Part shown: positions 35,366 through 44,403 of the stretch, piece after piece
Layout of the letters: every line of letters starts with the position of its first letter
How positions within the stretch are numbered: the stretch's first letter is position 1
DNA from: Streptantibioticus silvisoli
Lineage (GTDB): Bacteria; Actinomycetota; Actinomycetes; Streptomycetales; Streptomycetaceae
Assembly: GCF_027947535.2 (NCBI RefSeq)
Contig: NZ_JAAGKO020000014.1
Coordinates: 1 to 64,000 of the forward strand
DNA length: 64,000 nt
Reading direction: 5' to 3'
Translations under genes and position numbers: made by a program
The notes under the pieces: model-generated
Database searches by the model: none
Seen by the model: the letters and a program-made list of their open reading frames with translations, nothing else
Told to the model about the DNA's origin: nothing

Positions 35366-36688
35366 TCAGACGTTGCCGTCGACCTGCTCGCCCGGCAGGA
35401 CCGCCGCCCGGTCCCGGCCGCCGCGCAGCAGCCCGAGCAGCGCGAACGCCGCGAGAACGATCAAGGCGACGCCGTACTCCTGCGCGGTGGTGGTCAGTCC
35501 GCCCGCGTGGACGACGAGGAACCCGGCGATCACGGTGGGTACTCCCATGCCCAGGTAGGAGACGACGAAGAGCAGCGACAGCACCCCGGAACTCTCGTGC
35601 GGCCGGGCCAGCGGCATCACCGTGCGGATGCCGCCCTGGAACCCGCTGCCGAAGCCGACGCCCGCGATGGCGGTGCCGACGAAGAAGCCGGTGGGGGAGG
35701 AGTCGCGGATCGAGACGAGGGTGAGGGTCACCCCGGCGATCAGCGCGAGGATGCCGGTGAGCATCACCGTCCGGGTCGCCGCCTTCCGCAGGATCAGCAC
35801 CGAGACGGCGGCCACCCCGGCGAGTACGAACAGGATCAGCCCGCCGATGACTTCGGAACTCGAACCGGTCAACTGCCGTGCGAGGGACGGGCCGAGCGAC
35901 CCGTACAGCCCGGCCAGCGCCCAGACGGCGAACAGCACCGGCGCGGCCACCAGCATCGGTCGGCGTACGGCGCGCGGCAGCTTGATCTCCGGCGCCAGGC
36001 TGGCCAGCGCCCCCGGCTTGCGTGTCACCGTCTCCGCCAGCAGCGCGACGGCGACGGCCTGGAGGACGAAGACCGCCAGCAGCCCGAGGTAGACCAGACG
36101 CGTGGGGGCGGGCAGGAACTGGACGACGAGGCCGGAGACCAGCGCGCCGCTCGCCGTGCCGATGCCCGGGACGACCGCGTTGGTGATGGTGCCGCGCGGC
36201 CGGTCGATGTCCATCATCCCCGCCCCGATCGCGCCGAGCGCGGCGCCGGTCGCCAGTCCCTGGACGATTCGGCCGACCATCAGCCCCGGCACGCCGTCGG
36301 CGGTGGCGAACACGATCATCGAGGTGGCCTGCACCGCCAGCGCGGCCAGCAGCACCGGCCGCCTGCCGACGTGGTCGGAGAGCTTGCCCAAGGTGAGCAG
36401 CCCGAACAGCACGGCCACCGCGTAGACCCCGAAGACCACGGTGGTGGTGATCGGGTCGAAGCCCCATTCGGCCTGGTAGACCGCGTAGAGCGGGGTCGGC
36501 GCGCTGGAGGACGCCAGGAACGAGATGGTGATCGAGGCGAGTACGTACAGCGCCACGTTCGGCGGCAGCCGTCGGCCACGCACGGGTGCCGCGGCGACGT
36601 CGGACCCGGAAGTGGATGCGGCGTCGGAGGGCGCCGCATCAGGGGTGCGCGCCGGTGTGGACCCCGGGACGACCGAGAGATTCGTCAT
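35366..36688 (-). CDS. MFS transporter (drug-efflux type)
   Basis: A 440-aa membrane protein with about 12 transmembrane helices after a 45-residue cytoplasmic N-terminus. The MFS loop 2-3 motif A is present as GKLSDHVGRRPVLL, and helix 5 has the PGIGTASGALVSGLVV region with the glycine-rich motif of drug exporters. ATG 36688 has GGGA at 7 bases; ATG 36694 is the alternative. Neighbouring TetR and the operators before its start suggest inducible efflux of a toxic compound. Substrate unknown. Confidence 0.92.
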   Translation of the reverse strand: MTNLSVVPGSTPARTPDAAPSDAASTSGSDVAAAPVRGRRLPPNVALYVLASITISFLASSSAPTPLYAVYQAEWGFDPITTTVVFGVYAVAVLFGLLTLGKLSDHVGRRPVLLAALAVQATSMIVFATADGVPGLMVGRIVQGLATGAALGAIGAGMMDIDRPRGTITNAVVPGIGTASGALVSGLVVQFLPAPTRLVYLGLLAVFVLQAVAVALLAETVTRKPGALASLAPEIKLPRAVRRPMLVAAPVLFAVWALAGLYGSLGPSLARQLTGSSSEVIGGLILFVLAGVAAVSVLILRKAATRTVMLTGILALIAGVTLTLVSIRDSSPTGFFVGTAIAGVGFGSGFQGGIRTVMPLARPHESSGVLSLLFVVSYLGMGVPTVIAGFLVVHAGGLTTTAQEYGVALIVLAAFALLGLLRGGRDRAAVLPGEQVDGNV

Positions 36689-36712
36689 GACCATTCCCGT
36701 TCGAAGGATGAG

Positions 36713-36759
36713 TAGACCGGTCTGTCTAATCGGGAAATCAGAATAGACAGACAGGTCTA
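36713..36759. promoter_or_regulatory. Pair of TetR operators in front of the MFS gene
   Basis: Two 16-base sites, TAGACCGGTCTGTCTA at 36713-36728 and TAGACAGACAGGTCTA at 36744-36759, are in opposite orientation with centres 31 bases apart, about three turns. They share half sites with the operator at 35301, so one TetR controls all three. Confidence 0.85.
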
Positions 36760-37188
36760 CTCAGGTCAAGCGGGATGGGGTGAGCGCCGCTCGGGGCGGG
36801 CTCGCGGGCTCACGGCGGGCTTCGGACCCTTGAGGCCGGCGCATCCTCGCGCCGACCACCGCGCTCCGGCACGACGACTCCACAGGACAGCCCGTCCTGC
36901 GCTCACTGACCGCCTGTGGCCTGACCCTGGGGAGTCGATGATCAGGCTCGTGCGGACGATTGCGACCGGTGCGGGCCGCCATGGCTGAGCTGCCGCGTAC
37001 CGGCGCGACGAATGCGGAAGGGCGCCCCTGGGCGGCCGGGGGCGTCTTCGCTCCTTCCTCGGTCGTATCCGCGAGCGTCGTACGTCCGCCGCGGCCGGGA
37101 GCGGGCAGGCGGTGCGGAGCCGGGCGCGAGACCCGCTGATACCGCGGCGGTGCTCACCGAACCGTTCCGGGCCGGGGAGGCGCCTGCG
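36760..37188. other. Intergenic region, no gene seen
   Basis: About 430 bases. The only frames are unbiased and Arg-rich. Confidence 0.4.
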
Positions 37189-37614
37189 CTACTTGTCGCG
37201 ATCCGTGGAGTCGGGGGGAGGTTGATCCGCGCGGTCGTAGGCGTCCTGTGAGGCTGACACGTCGCCGAGGTGCGCGATGGACCATTCCTCCAGCGCGCGC
37301 AGCGGCTCGCGCAGGGTGCGGCCCGCCTCGGTGAGCGTGTACTCGACGCGGACCGGGACTTCGGGGTGGACGGTGCGGTGCACGAGCCCGTCGCGTTCGA
37401 GCCCGCGGAGAGTCTGGGTGAGCATCTTCTGCGAGATGCCCTCGACGCGTCGGCGCAACTCCGAGAAGCGGGCGGTGCCGTCCCAGAGGACGCCCACGAT
37501 GAGCACCGTCCAACGGTCCCCGATGCGATCCAGGATGCGGCGTGTCGGGCAGTCCGCGCGGTAGGGGCTGCCGCGGAGCACCGCCCCGCTCGACTCGGCC
37601 TGAGTGGTTACCAC
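37189..37614 (-). CDS. HxlR-family transcriptional regulator
   Basis: A 141-aa winged-helix regulator with the HxlR signature: an early Cys (ADCPTRRILDRIGDRWTVLIVGVLWDGTARFSELRRRVEGISQKMLTQTLRGLERDGLVHRTVHPEVPVRVEYTLTEAG). GTG 37614 follows GGGAAGAAGG. Divergent from the NAD-binding protein at 37703, the usual target arrangement; a palindrome GTGGTTACCAC covers its own start codon. HxlR proteins often sense aldehydes or electrophiles through the conserved Cys. Confidence 0.92.
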   Translation of the reverse strand: MVTTQAESSGAVLRGSPYRADCPTRRILDRIGDRWTVLIVGVLWDGTARFSELRRRVEGISQKMLTQTLRGLERDGLVHRTVHPEVPVRVEYTLTEAGRTLREPLRALEEWSIAHLGDVSASQDAYDRADQPPPDSTDRDK

Positions 37615-37702
37615 AAAGTGCCTTCTTCCCGTTGGAGAGCAGCGCTCATACGGTAATCGCATCGCGCCGTTCGGCGCCATCCGTCCCGTGGAAAGGCACC
37701 CC

Positions 37703-38350
37703 ATGTCCCGCATCACCGTCATCGGCGGCACCGGTTACGCCGGCTCGGCCATCGCCCTGGAGGCCGCTGCCCGGGGCCACCGGGTCACCGCCCTGAGCCG
37801 CTCGCTCCCCGAGGCGCCCATCCCGAACGTGGCCCATGTCCAAGGCGACGCCACGGACGAAGCCACGCTGTCGGCAGCCATCGGGGGCGCGGACGTCGTC
37901 GTGGGCGCGCTCGCCCCGCGCGGCCCGCTGGCCGACACCTTCCGCGACGTCTATCGGACCATCGCACGGCTGGCCGATGCCGCAGGCGTCCCGCTGTACG
38001 TCGTCGGCGGCTACTCGTCGCTGCGTCCCGCCCCCGGGGCGGATCGTTTCGTCACCGACCTCAGCCACATCCCCGCGGAGCTCCACGACGAGATCCGGGC
38101 CGGCGCGGCGCTCATCATCGAGGACCTCCCGGCCACGCCCGCGACGCTCGACTGGGTCTTCGTGAGCCCGGCGCTCCGGTTCGGCGCACGTATGCCCGGC
38201 GAACGACTCGGCCGCTACCGACTCGGCGACGACGTCGCGGTCCAGCCCGAGGACGGCGGGGCGATCTCCGCCGCGGACTACGCCCTCGGGTTCGTCGACC
38301 TGGTCGAGAAGGGCGACCACCACAGGGCACAGGTCAACCTCGGCCACTGA
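37703..38350 (+). CDS. NAD(P)-binding SDR-like protein divergent from HxlR
   Basis: A 215-aa atypical SDR (NmrA/epimerase-like). N-terminal VIGGTGYAGSAIALEA (residues 6-21) binds the dinucleotide; GGADVVVGALAPRG and VVGGYSSLRP follow the family pattern. ATG 37703 after GAAAGG. Commonly regulated by the divergent HxlR. Reaction unknown. Confidence 0.9.
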   Translation: MSRITVIGGTGYAGSAIALEAAARGHRVTALSRSLPEAPIPNVAHVQGDATDEATLSAAIGGADVVVGALAPRGPLADTFRDVYRTIARLADAAGVPLYVVGGYSSLRPAPGADRFVTDLSHIPAELHDEIRAGAALIIEDLPATPATLDWVFVSPALRFGARMPGERLGRYRLGDDVAVQPEDGGAISAADYALGFVDLVEKGDHHRAQVNLGH

Positions 38351-38876
38351 GGTGGTCCCAGCGGGATTCCCTTCGCTGTCCGGCGCTCCAAGCGTGTGAT
38401 GACGCGGGCGGCCCGGGCGATCGGGAGGGGCCTGCTGGACTGATCGTGACGTGTTCGAGTGGTTCCCGGCGCCCGGCGAGCAGGGCGAAACCGCGCTCAC
38501 CGGGGCACCGCAGGCCGCGCGGGACGAAGCGCCCCGGAACCCGTCCACCGCTGCGGGTACCCCGGAGCTGACGCGCGGTGCAGGAACGTCCGCATCCGCA
38601 TCCCCGCCCCGTCCTCGCCTGAGTCCGAGCCCTCGCCGAACGGGCCTCCCCGACCCGTCGCGCGCCTGCTCGTCGACGCCGGCCAGGGCATTCGACGCGG
38701 CGGCGACCGCGCCGGCGGCGACCGCACCGGCGGGGCCCCCGCACCGGCGGCGGCGACCGCACCCGCCTGATCGGACGGCCGACAACCCCGGTCGCCGCCG
38801 CCCTCACCACAGCCGTCGCTGCCCGCGCCAGGGCCCGACCGACTGGCGCACCAATGCAAGGAAGGCACGTTCCGTC
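38351..38876. other. Intergenic region, no gene seen
   Basis: About 525 bases. Frames are open through it but with unbiased Pro/Arg/Ala-rich translation. Nothing recognised. Confidence 0.4.
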
Positions 38877-40133
38877 ATGGATGCTGAAGATGAAACGACG
38901 CACTACCGGGGGTTCGGACCCGTCCTCGGGCTGCCGATCCAGGACGCCCGGGTGGATCTCGCGGCCCTGCCCCCACATCTCCGGGAGGTGGTGCGGGAGG
39001 CGTTCCCGCCCGTACTGGCGAGGGCGAAGGAGCCGCTGGTCGGCATCACGACGGACGGGCACGTCGTACCCGACCTGTTCGCCATCGAGGACACCGGCTG
39101 GAATCCCGGACCCGCGAGCAGGGCGGCGACCGCCTTCCTCGACTGCCTCACTCCCACGCAGCGCGAAGACGTCCTGTTCGCCGTGGACGCGGACGAATGG
39201 CGTATGTGGATCAACGCCTTCCCGAACTGGGATCCGCACGGCCTGTCCCTGGAGGACCTCGAACCCGCGCAGCGCGAGCGCGCGCTCGCGATCCTCGAGG
39301 CGTCCTTGTCCGCCACCGGCTTCTGCGACGCTCGGACGGCGATGAAACTCAACGCCGCGCTCGGCGAGCTGATCGGCCAGTACCGCGACACCCTCACCGA
39401 ATACCGTTACTCCATCGCCCTGTTCGGCACCCCCTCGACAACGCAGCCGTGGGGATGGCAACTGTGGGGCCACCACCTCGACGTGCACTGCTTCGTGGTC
39501 GGCCGCCAGATGGTCCTCACCCCGACCTTCATCGGCGCCGAGCCCACCGTGGCCGACCGCGGTACCCACAAGGGCCTGCGCCTGTTCGACGAGCAGCGGA
39601 CGGCCGGACTCGACCTGCGGCGCGGCCTGCGCCCCGAACAGGCACGTCGAGCCGTTCTCCACACGTCGATCCGGACACCGGACCTGCCCGCCGAACTCGC
39701 CGACCCGGTCAACGGCAGGCACCTGGGCGGCGCCGCCCAGGACAACCGCGTCATCCCCTACGCGGGACTGCCGGCCGGCGAACTCTCCCACCGGCAATGG
39801 GAGTCGCTGCTCCGCTTGGTGAACACCTACGCGCGGCGACTCCCGGACGGTCCCGCCGCCGCGTTCATGGAACGCGTCGAGCGGCACCTCGGCGACACGC
39901 ACATCGCCTGGATCGGCGGGAGCGGCGACGACGACGCCTTCTACTACCGCATCCACAGCCCCGTCGTCCTGATCGAATACGACTGCCACCAAGGCGTCTT
40001 CCTCGACAACGACCAGCCCGAACCGTTCCACGTCCACACCATCGTGCGCACCCCCAACGGCGGCGACTACGGACGCGACCTGCTGCGCCGGCACCTGACC
40101 CGCCACCATCCACAGCAACGTACCGGACGCTGA
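38877..40133 (+). CDS. DUF3500 domain-containing protein
   Basis: A 418-aa soluble protein. The DUF3500 pattern is recognisable: FLDCLTPTQREDVLFAVDADEWRMWINA, GTPSTTQPWGWQLWGHHLDVHCFVVGRQMVLTPTFIGAEP, and near the end YYRIHSPVVLIEYDCHQGVFLDN with HIVRTPNGGDYG. Several conserved His/Asp (HHLDVH, HSPVVLIEYDCH) suggest a metal site, but no reaction is established. ATG 38877 with AAGGAAGG 12 bases upstream. The family is widespread in actinomycetes and fungi. Confidence 0.85.
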   Translation: MDAEDETTHYRGFGPVLGLPIQDARVDLAALPPHLREVVREAFPPVLARAKEPLVGITTDGHVVPDLFAIEDTGWNPGPASRAATAFLDCLTPTQREDVLFAVDADEWRMWINAFPNWDPHGLSLEDLEPAQRERALAILEASLSATGFCDARTAMKLNAALGELIGQYRDTLTEYRYSIALFGTPSTTQPWGWQLWGHHLDVHCFVVGRQMVLTPTFIGAEPTVADRGTHKGLRLFDEQRTAGLDLRRGLRPEQARRAVLHTSIRTPDLPAELADPVNGRHLGGAAQDNRVIPYAGLPAGELSHRQWESLLRLVNTYARRLPDGPAAAFMERVERHLGDTHIAWIGGSGDDDAFYYRIHSPVVLIEYDCHQGVFLDNDQPEPFHVHTIVRTPNGGDYGRDLLRRHLTRHHPQQRTGR

Positions 40134-40496
40134 CCACCACGTGCCCGCCCCGGACCGTGCCGAGCGGCGCTGCCGGTCAGGGCGGCAGTTCGATCTGCCT
40201 GGCCACCGATTTCGCCGGTACTCCCTCCGCGTCGACGGCGCCCCGCAGGCAGAGCGGGGCAGGGCCCAGGACGTTGCGTCGCAGGCCCAGCATCCGTGTC
40301 ATCGATCCCTTGGCTGCGGATTCCGGCCGTCGGGCCACTGGAACAGCAACCCTCGGCCTTCCGCTCACCGCATCCATCCCGCGCGGCTTCTTCGACCAGG
40401 CCCACGGTTTGACCGGCCACGGCCGGTTCGGGTCGTTGGGGCCGGGTATTTCGCGGTGGGCGGCAGGGTGCCGTCGCGAGGCACGGGGGGTAGCTG
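40134..40496. other. Intergenic region before the WXG100-like pair
   Basis: About 360 bases without a biased frame; probably the promoter region of the two-gene unit that follows. Confidence 0.4.
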
Positions 40497-40808
40497 GTGG
40501 ACGACGTGTATGTGGAGCCGGTGGCGATACGCGGCGCGGCGGTGAAGTTCGGCGAGGACAAGGCCGGCACTGCGCACCGCGAGCAGATGACGAACGCCGC
40601 AGCGGCCGGGCGGGCGCATCCGGGGTTCGCCTCCGGGGCAGCGAGCGACGCGTGTGTGCAGGCGTGGCAGTCGTGCCTGCACACCCTCGGCGAGCAGACC
40701 GATACGGCGGCTGCGGAACTGACGCGGGCCATGGACGACTTCGTCAGCACCGACGGGGATGTCGTCGACGGGATGCGCCGGCAGGCGACGTGGCTGGAGG
40801 GCGCCTGA
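40497..40808 (+). CDS. WXG100-like (ESAT-6 type) small protein
   Basis: A 103-aa all-helical protein with a helix-turn-helix hairpin layout: two long helices around a turn near QAWQSCLHTLGEQT, where the W-Q-S takes the place of W-x-G. A downstream F-V-S-T-D (FxxxD, in place of the YxxxD/E export signal) precedes the C-terminus. GTG 40497 follows CACGGGGGG. Its TGA overlaps the ATG of the next gene by one base. It probably forms a heterodimer with the N-terminal domain of the next protein and travels through a type VII system; no ESX core genes are in the window. Confidence 0.75.
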   Translation: MDDVYVEPVAIRGAAVKFGEDKAGTAHREQMTNAAAAGRAHPGFASGAASDACVQAWQSCLHTLGEQTDTAAAELTRAMDDFVSTDGDVVDGMRRQATWLEGA

Positions 40809-42160
40809 TGCTCAGCGTCGAGGATCTGCGGGACGCGAAGCCGCAGGCGTGGCGGGACGCGGCCGACGATGCCATCGCGGCGGCGAAGCACTGCCGGGCG
40901 GTGGCCTCCTACGCGCGCGACGATGTCGCCGCCACGCTGAAGATGTGCTGGGTCAGCGACGCCGGCCGCGCCGCCCGCGCCCGGTTCGTTCAGCACGCCG
41001 GTGACTACGAGGCGGCCGGCGACGCCTTGCACGGCCTGGCCAAGACCTACGACACCCTCGCCGACGCCGTCAGCGACGCCCAGCGAACGCTGCACGCGGC
41101 GCTGGACCACGCCGCCGCCCACGGCCTGACCGTGGCCGGCGACGGCGAGGTCACCGGCCACGCCAGTGGCCACGATCAAGACGCGGTCCACGACCAGGTC
41201 ACCCATGCCGCCGGCCTGATCGCCGACGCGTTGGCCGCGGCGACCCGCGCGGACAGCACGGCCGCCGACGAGATGCGCACCATCACCGCCCTGACGACCA
41301 TCACCTCCCCGGACCTGGTCGCCCAGGCCCTGGCCCACGAGGCGGACAGCCCGCTGGGCATCGCCCTGCGCCTGAACCAGGGACCGGACGGTCTGCACCC
41401 GTTGAACATCTCCGCCACCCAGCTCGACGCGGTCCGCCAGGCCTCGCAGGAGACCGGCATCAGCCAGCAACTGCTGATGTCGATCGTCTGGCAGGAACAG
41501 CAGTGGTACCAGAACAGCGACCCCGGCCTCGGTGGACCCCAAGCCCTCGCCGGCCACCTCTTCGACTGGGCCCTGGAACAGACCGTCAAACCGGACAAGT
41601 CCCTGGGCATCACCCACATGAAGATCCCCACCGCCCGGCAGGTCATCGCCCGCGACCGGGCCGCGTTCACCGTCGACGGCACCTACCTCGACGACCTCGA
41701 CGACGCCCGACTGACGAAGTACATCGAGCAGAATCCCGGCGAGGACATCCGGCTCAGCGCCCACTACCTGCGGCAGATGAAGTCCGACCAGCACGGCGCC
41801 GTCACCGACAAGCAGCTGTTCCTGCTCTACGCGGCCGATGACCCGCAGATGCGTGACGCCAACGCCCGGTACGGCGACGACACCGCCGTCCGCGGTGGCG
41901 CCATCCGCCCCCGCGCCGAACACTGGGAGACCCTCCAGCCCCGCCTGCACGACGCCGGCGCGTGGGCCGCCCTCACCAACTCGCAGCGTCAGCAGGCGCT
42001 CAACGAGATCGCCGCCCAAACGCCCGCGGGCACCAGCTTCGACCTCTCCCCGCTCTACACCCCGCCCGGCGTCACCACCACCGGCACCGGAACCGGTCCC
42101 GCCGTCCCCGGAATCCCCTCGCCCGCCCCCGGACCGGCACCGACCCCACCGGTCGGCTGA
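40808..42160 (+). CDS. WXG100-like N-domain fused to lysozyme-like domain
   Basis: A 450-aa protein. Residues 1-110 form a helical WXG100/DUF-like domain (KMCWVSDAGRAARARFVQHAGDYEAAGDAL). Residues 190-380 have a lysozyme/transglycosylase look: SQQLLMSIVWQEQQWYQ with a candidate catalytic Glu230, and KSLGITHMKIPTARQVI similar to the SLT-family block with G-I/L-x-Q/H-x-x-P-x-T-A. A Pro/Thr/Gly-rich tail of 50 residues ends the protein. There is no Sec signal, consistent with type VII export guided by the partner at 40497. Likely a cell-wall hydrolase or secreted toxin. Confidence 0.75.
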   Translation: MLSVEDLRDAKPQAWRDAADDAIAAAKHCRAVASYARDDVAATLKMCWVSDAGRAARARFVQHAGDYEAAGDALHGLAKTYDTLADAVSDAQRTLHAALDHAAAHGLTVAGDGEVTGHASGHDQDAVHDQVTHAAGLIADALAAATRADSTAADEMRTITALTTITSPDLVAQALAHEADSPLGIALRLNQGPDGLHPLNISATQLDAVRQASQETGISQQLLMSIVWQEQQWYQNSDPGLGGPQALAGHLFDWALEQTVKPDKSLGITHMKIPTARQVIARDRAAFTVDGTYLDDLDDARLTKYIEQNPGEDIRLSAHYLRQMKSDQHGAVTDKQLFLLYAADDPQMRDANARYGDDTAVRGGAIRPRAEHWETLQPRLHDAGAWAALTNSQRQQALNEIAAQTPAGTSFDLSPLYTPPGVTTTGTGTGPAVPGIPSPAPGPAPTPPVG

Positions 42161-42172
42161 CCGTCGACGGGC

Positions 42173-42586
42173 TCAGCCGCAGCGCAGATCCAGGCTGCCA
42201 CCATCGATGAGCGTGGCAGCCTGGACCCGCAACGCCCCACCACCCACCGCCGCGACGTCCTCATGCACGTACTCATCCGGATGCGCCGCCAGTACCTTCC
42301 GCAACCGCGCCGTGAAGGCCTGCTCGGACAGGCCGGTGCGTATCTCCAGCGTCGCGATCAGCGAACACTCCCCACCCTCGCCCCACTGGTTGTCGCTCAC
42401 CTGATGGCCGGAGTGGACGACCGTCACCCCGCCCAGCGACACCACCCGCTGCCGGAACTGCTGCTCGTAGGAAGCTGCCTCCCGGTCGTGCCGCCCGTAC
42501 GGCGACACGTAATACCCCCCGTACCCCGCCGCCGCGATCACCAGCACTGCAACCCCCAAGACCACCGGCCGCCTCAGCTTCAGCAT
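42173..42586 (-). CDS. Membrane-anchored small protein
   Basis: A 137-aa protein with one N-terminal transmembrane helix (PVVLGVAVLVIAAAGYGGYYV, about 7-27) and a 105-residue extracytoplasmic domain with two cysteines (GECSLI, DLRCG at the C-terminus). ATG 42586, alternative GTG 42595. It is convergent with and 12 bases from the lysozyme-like gene; a role as its inhibitor or immunity protein would be attractive but the sequence does not show it. No family recognised. Confidence 0.7.
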   Translation of the reverse strand: MLKLRRPVVLGVAVLVIAAAGYGGYYVSPYGRHDREAASYEQQFRQRVVSLGGVTVVHSGHQVSDNQWGEGGECSLIATLEIRTGLSEQAFTARLRKVLAAHPDEYVHEDVAAVGGGALRVQAATLIDGGSLDLRCG

Positions 42587-42839
42587 GCCCGTCACCCTAG
42601 AGCCTGCTGCTCCCCGAACCCCACCGAGTCGAGGGCGCACGCCGGTCGCCGGGCCGACGCAGCACGCAGGAGACGTCAACGGGCGCCTGGCCAAGGGCGC
42701 CTGACGCTACTTCGGGCGTTGGGAGCACCGCATGAGACGACTCGCCTCGGTCGAGAACCACGTGCCTCGCCGGCGCGGCCTCGTGGGTGCCGGTGAGTCG
42801 ATGAGTCCTCGGTTGAGTGCGCGGGCCCGGTGGGCTCTT

Positions 42840-43110
42840 AGCGGGCGGCGTCATCCCCCGTGCGGGTACCGGGGCCGGGCGGGTGTCGGGGACGGGCCGT
42901 GCGGGTGTCGGGGTCAGGGTCGGTGGCGGGGTGCTGGGCCGGGGTGGTGGGGGTTTACGCCTGGTGGTTTTTGTTGGGGGCGGCGCCGGGGTTGTGGTTT
43001 GTTTTGTGGGTGGGGGTTCCGTTTGTCTCCAGTGGTTTTCGAGGTGTTCTCTAGGTGGTGCCGGGAGTCTCGGGTGTGCCGGTTTATAGGGATCGGTGAT
43101 TGGTTAATTT
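42840..43110. other. Strand-asymmetric G/T-rich leader of the type II PKS genes
   Basis: Between about 42840 and 43110 the plus strand is nearly free of C in long runs and rich in G and T (GGGTGGTGGGGGTTTACG, TTTTGTTGGGGGCGG). It ends in an AT-richer piece with TATAGG at 43085 and TTAATTT at 43106, which may contain the promoter of the PKS operon. Runs of G on one strand could form quadruplexes. No gene. Confidence 0.5.
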
Positions 43111-43119
43111 CGGTGTCGG

Positions 43120-44403
43120 ATGATTGGGGGTGGGGTGGTGCGGAGGGTTGTGATAACGGGTATAGGGGTGGTGGCTCCGGGAGGGAGTGATGCGAAAGCG
43201 TTTTGGGAGCTTGTTTCTTCGGGTCGGCCGGCGGTGCGGGAGATAACGCTTTTCGATGCGAGTGGGTATCGTTCGCGTGTTGCGGCAGAGGCTGATTTCG
43301 ATCCGGTTGATCACGGGCTGTCGCTGCGTGAGGTACGGCGCATGGATCGGGCGGCACAGATGGCGGTCGTCGCGGCGCGGGAAGCGGTGGGCGATTGCGG
43401 GTTGGTGGATGCCGGGATCGCCGAGGATCGGGTGGGGGTGGTGATCGGGAGTGCGGTGGGGTGCTCGATGAGTCTGGAGCGCGAGTACGCGGTCGTGAGT
43501 GACCGGGGCCGGGAGTGGCTGGTCGATCACGCGTACACCTCGCCTCATCTGTACGGGCAGTTCGTGCCGAGTTCGCTGGCGGCGGAGGTTGCCTGGGCGG
43601 TGGGGGCGCAGGGCCCGGTCACGGTGGTCTCCGATGGCTGTACCTCGGGCCTGGACGCGCTCGGGTATGCGGCGGAGTTGGTTCGTGAGGGCCGGGTGGA
43701 TGCGGTGGTGGCCGGGGGGACGGAGGCGCCGATCTCGCCGATCACGGTGGCGTGCTTCGACGCGATCAAGGCGACGACGCCGCGTAATGACGATCCCGAG
43801 CATGCTTCCCGGCCGTTCGACCGGACCCGTAACGGGTTCGTGCTGGGCGAGGGTGCGGCGGTTCTGGTGCTGGAGGAGTACACGGCGGCACGGCGGCGCG
43901 GGGCGTTCGTGTACGCGGAGATCGCCGGGTACGCCAACCGCGGCAACGCGTACCACATGACGGGGTTGCGGGCCGATGGCGCGGAGATGGCCGAGGCGAT
44001 CGGGGCGGCGATGGCGCAGGCCGGGACCGTGCCGGCCGATATCGGGTACGTCAACGCGCACGGCTCGGGCACGAAGCAGAACGACCGGCACGAGACGGCG
44101 GCGGTCAAGCGGGCGCTGGGCGAGCACGCGTACGCGGTGCCGATGAGTTCGATCAAGTCGATGATCGGCCACTCGCTGGGGGCGATCGGGGCGCTGGAGA
44201 TCGCCTGCTGCGCGCTGGCGATCCAGCACGGCGTGCTGCCGCCGACCGCCAACCTCAACGAACCCGATCCCGACTGCGACCTCGACTACATCCCCCTGGT
44301 CGCCCGCCACAAGCAGGTGGACGCGGTACTCAGCGTGGGCAGCGGGTTCGGCGGCTTCCAGAGCGCGATGGTGCTCACCCGGCCCGGGGGGAGGACGGCA
44401 TGA
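43120..44403 (+). CDS. Type II PKS ketosynthase alpha subunit (KS-alpha)
   Basis: A 427-aa beta-ketoacyl synthase of aromatic polyketide systems. The active-site Cys174 is in [11 protein letters not shown], His314 in [12 protein letters not shown], and Lys346/His351 in [13 protein letters not shown]. It condenses malonyl-ACP units with the chain length factor encoded next. The ATG at 43120 is used; GTG 43135 or 43138 would give the more typical N-terminus ([16 protein letters not shown]). The TGA overlaps the ATG of the next gene (ATGA). Similar in overall pattern to spore-pigment and aromatic antibiotic KS proteins; I cannot assign the product. Confidence 0.95.
   Translation: MIGGGVVRRVVITGIGVVAPGGSDAKAFWELVSSGRPAVREITLFDASGYRSRVAAEADFDPVDHGLSLREVRRMDRAAQMAVVAAREAVGDCGLVDAGIAEDRVGVVIGSAVGCSMSLEREYAVVSDRGREWLVDHAYTSPHLYGQFVPSSLAAEVAWAVGAQGPVTVVSDGCTSGLDALGYAAELVREGRVDAVVAGGTEAPISPITVACFDAIKATTPRNDDPEHASRPFDRTRNGFVLGEGAAVLVLEEYTAARRRGAFVYAEIAGYANRGNAYHMTGLRADGAEMAEAIGAAMAQAGTVPADIGYVNAHGSGTKQNDRHETAAVKRALGEHAYAVPMSSIKSMIGHSLGAIGALEIACCALAIQHGVLPPTANLNEPDPDCDLDYIPLVARHKQVDAVLSVGSGFGGFQSAMVLTRPGGRTA

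Noticed and set aside
35285-36715. 476-aa open frame on the plus strand
   Set aside because: Antisense to the MFS transporter; Asp/Arg/Gln-rich, no recognisable family.
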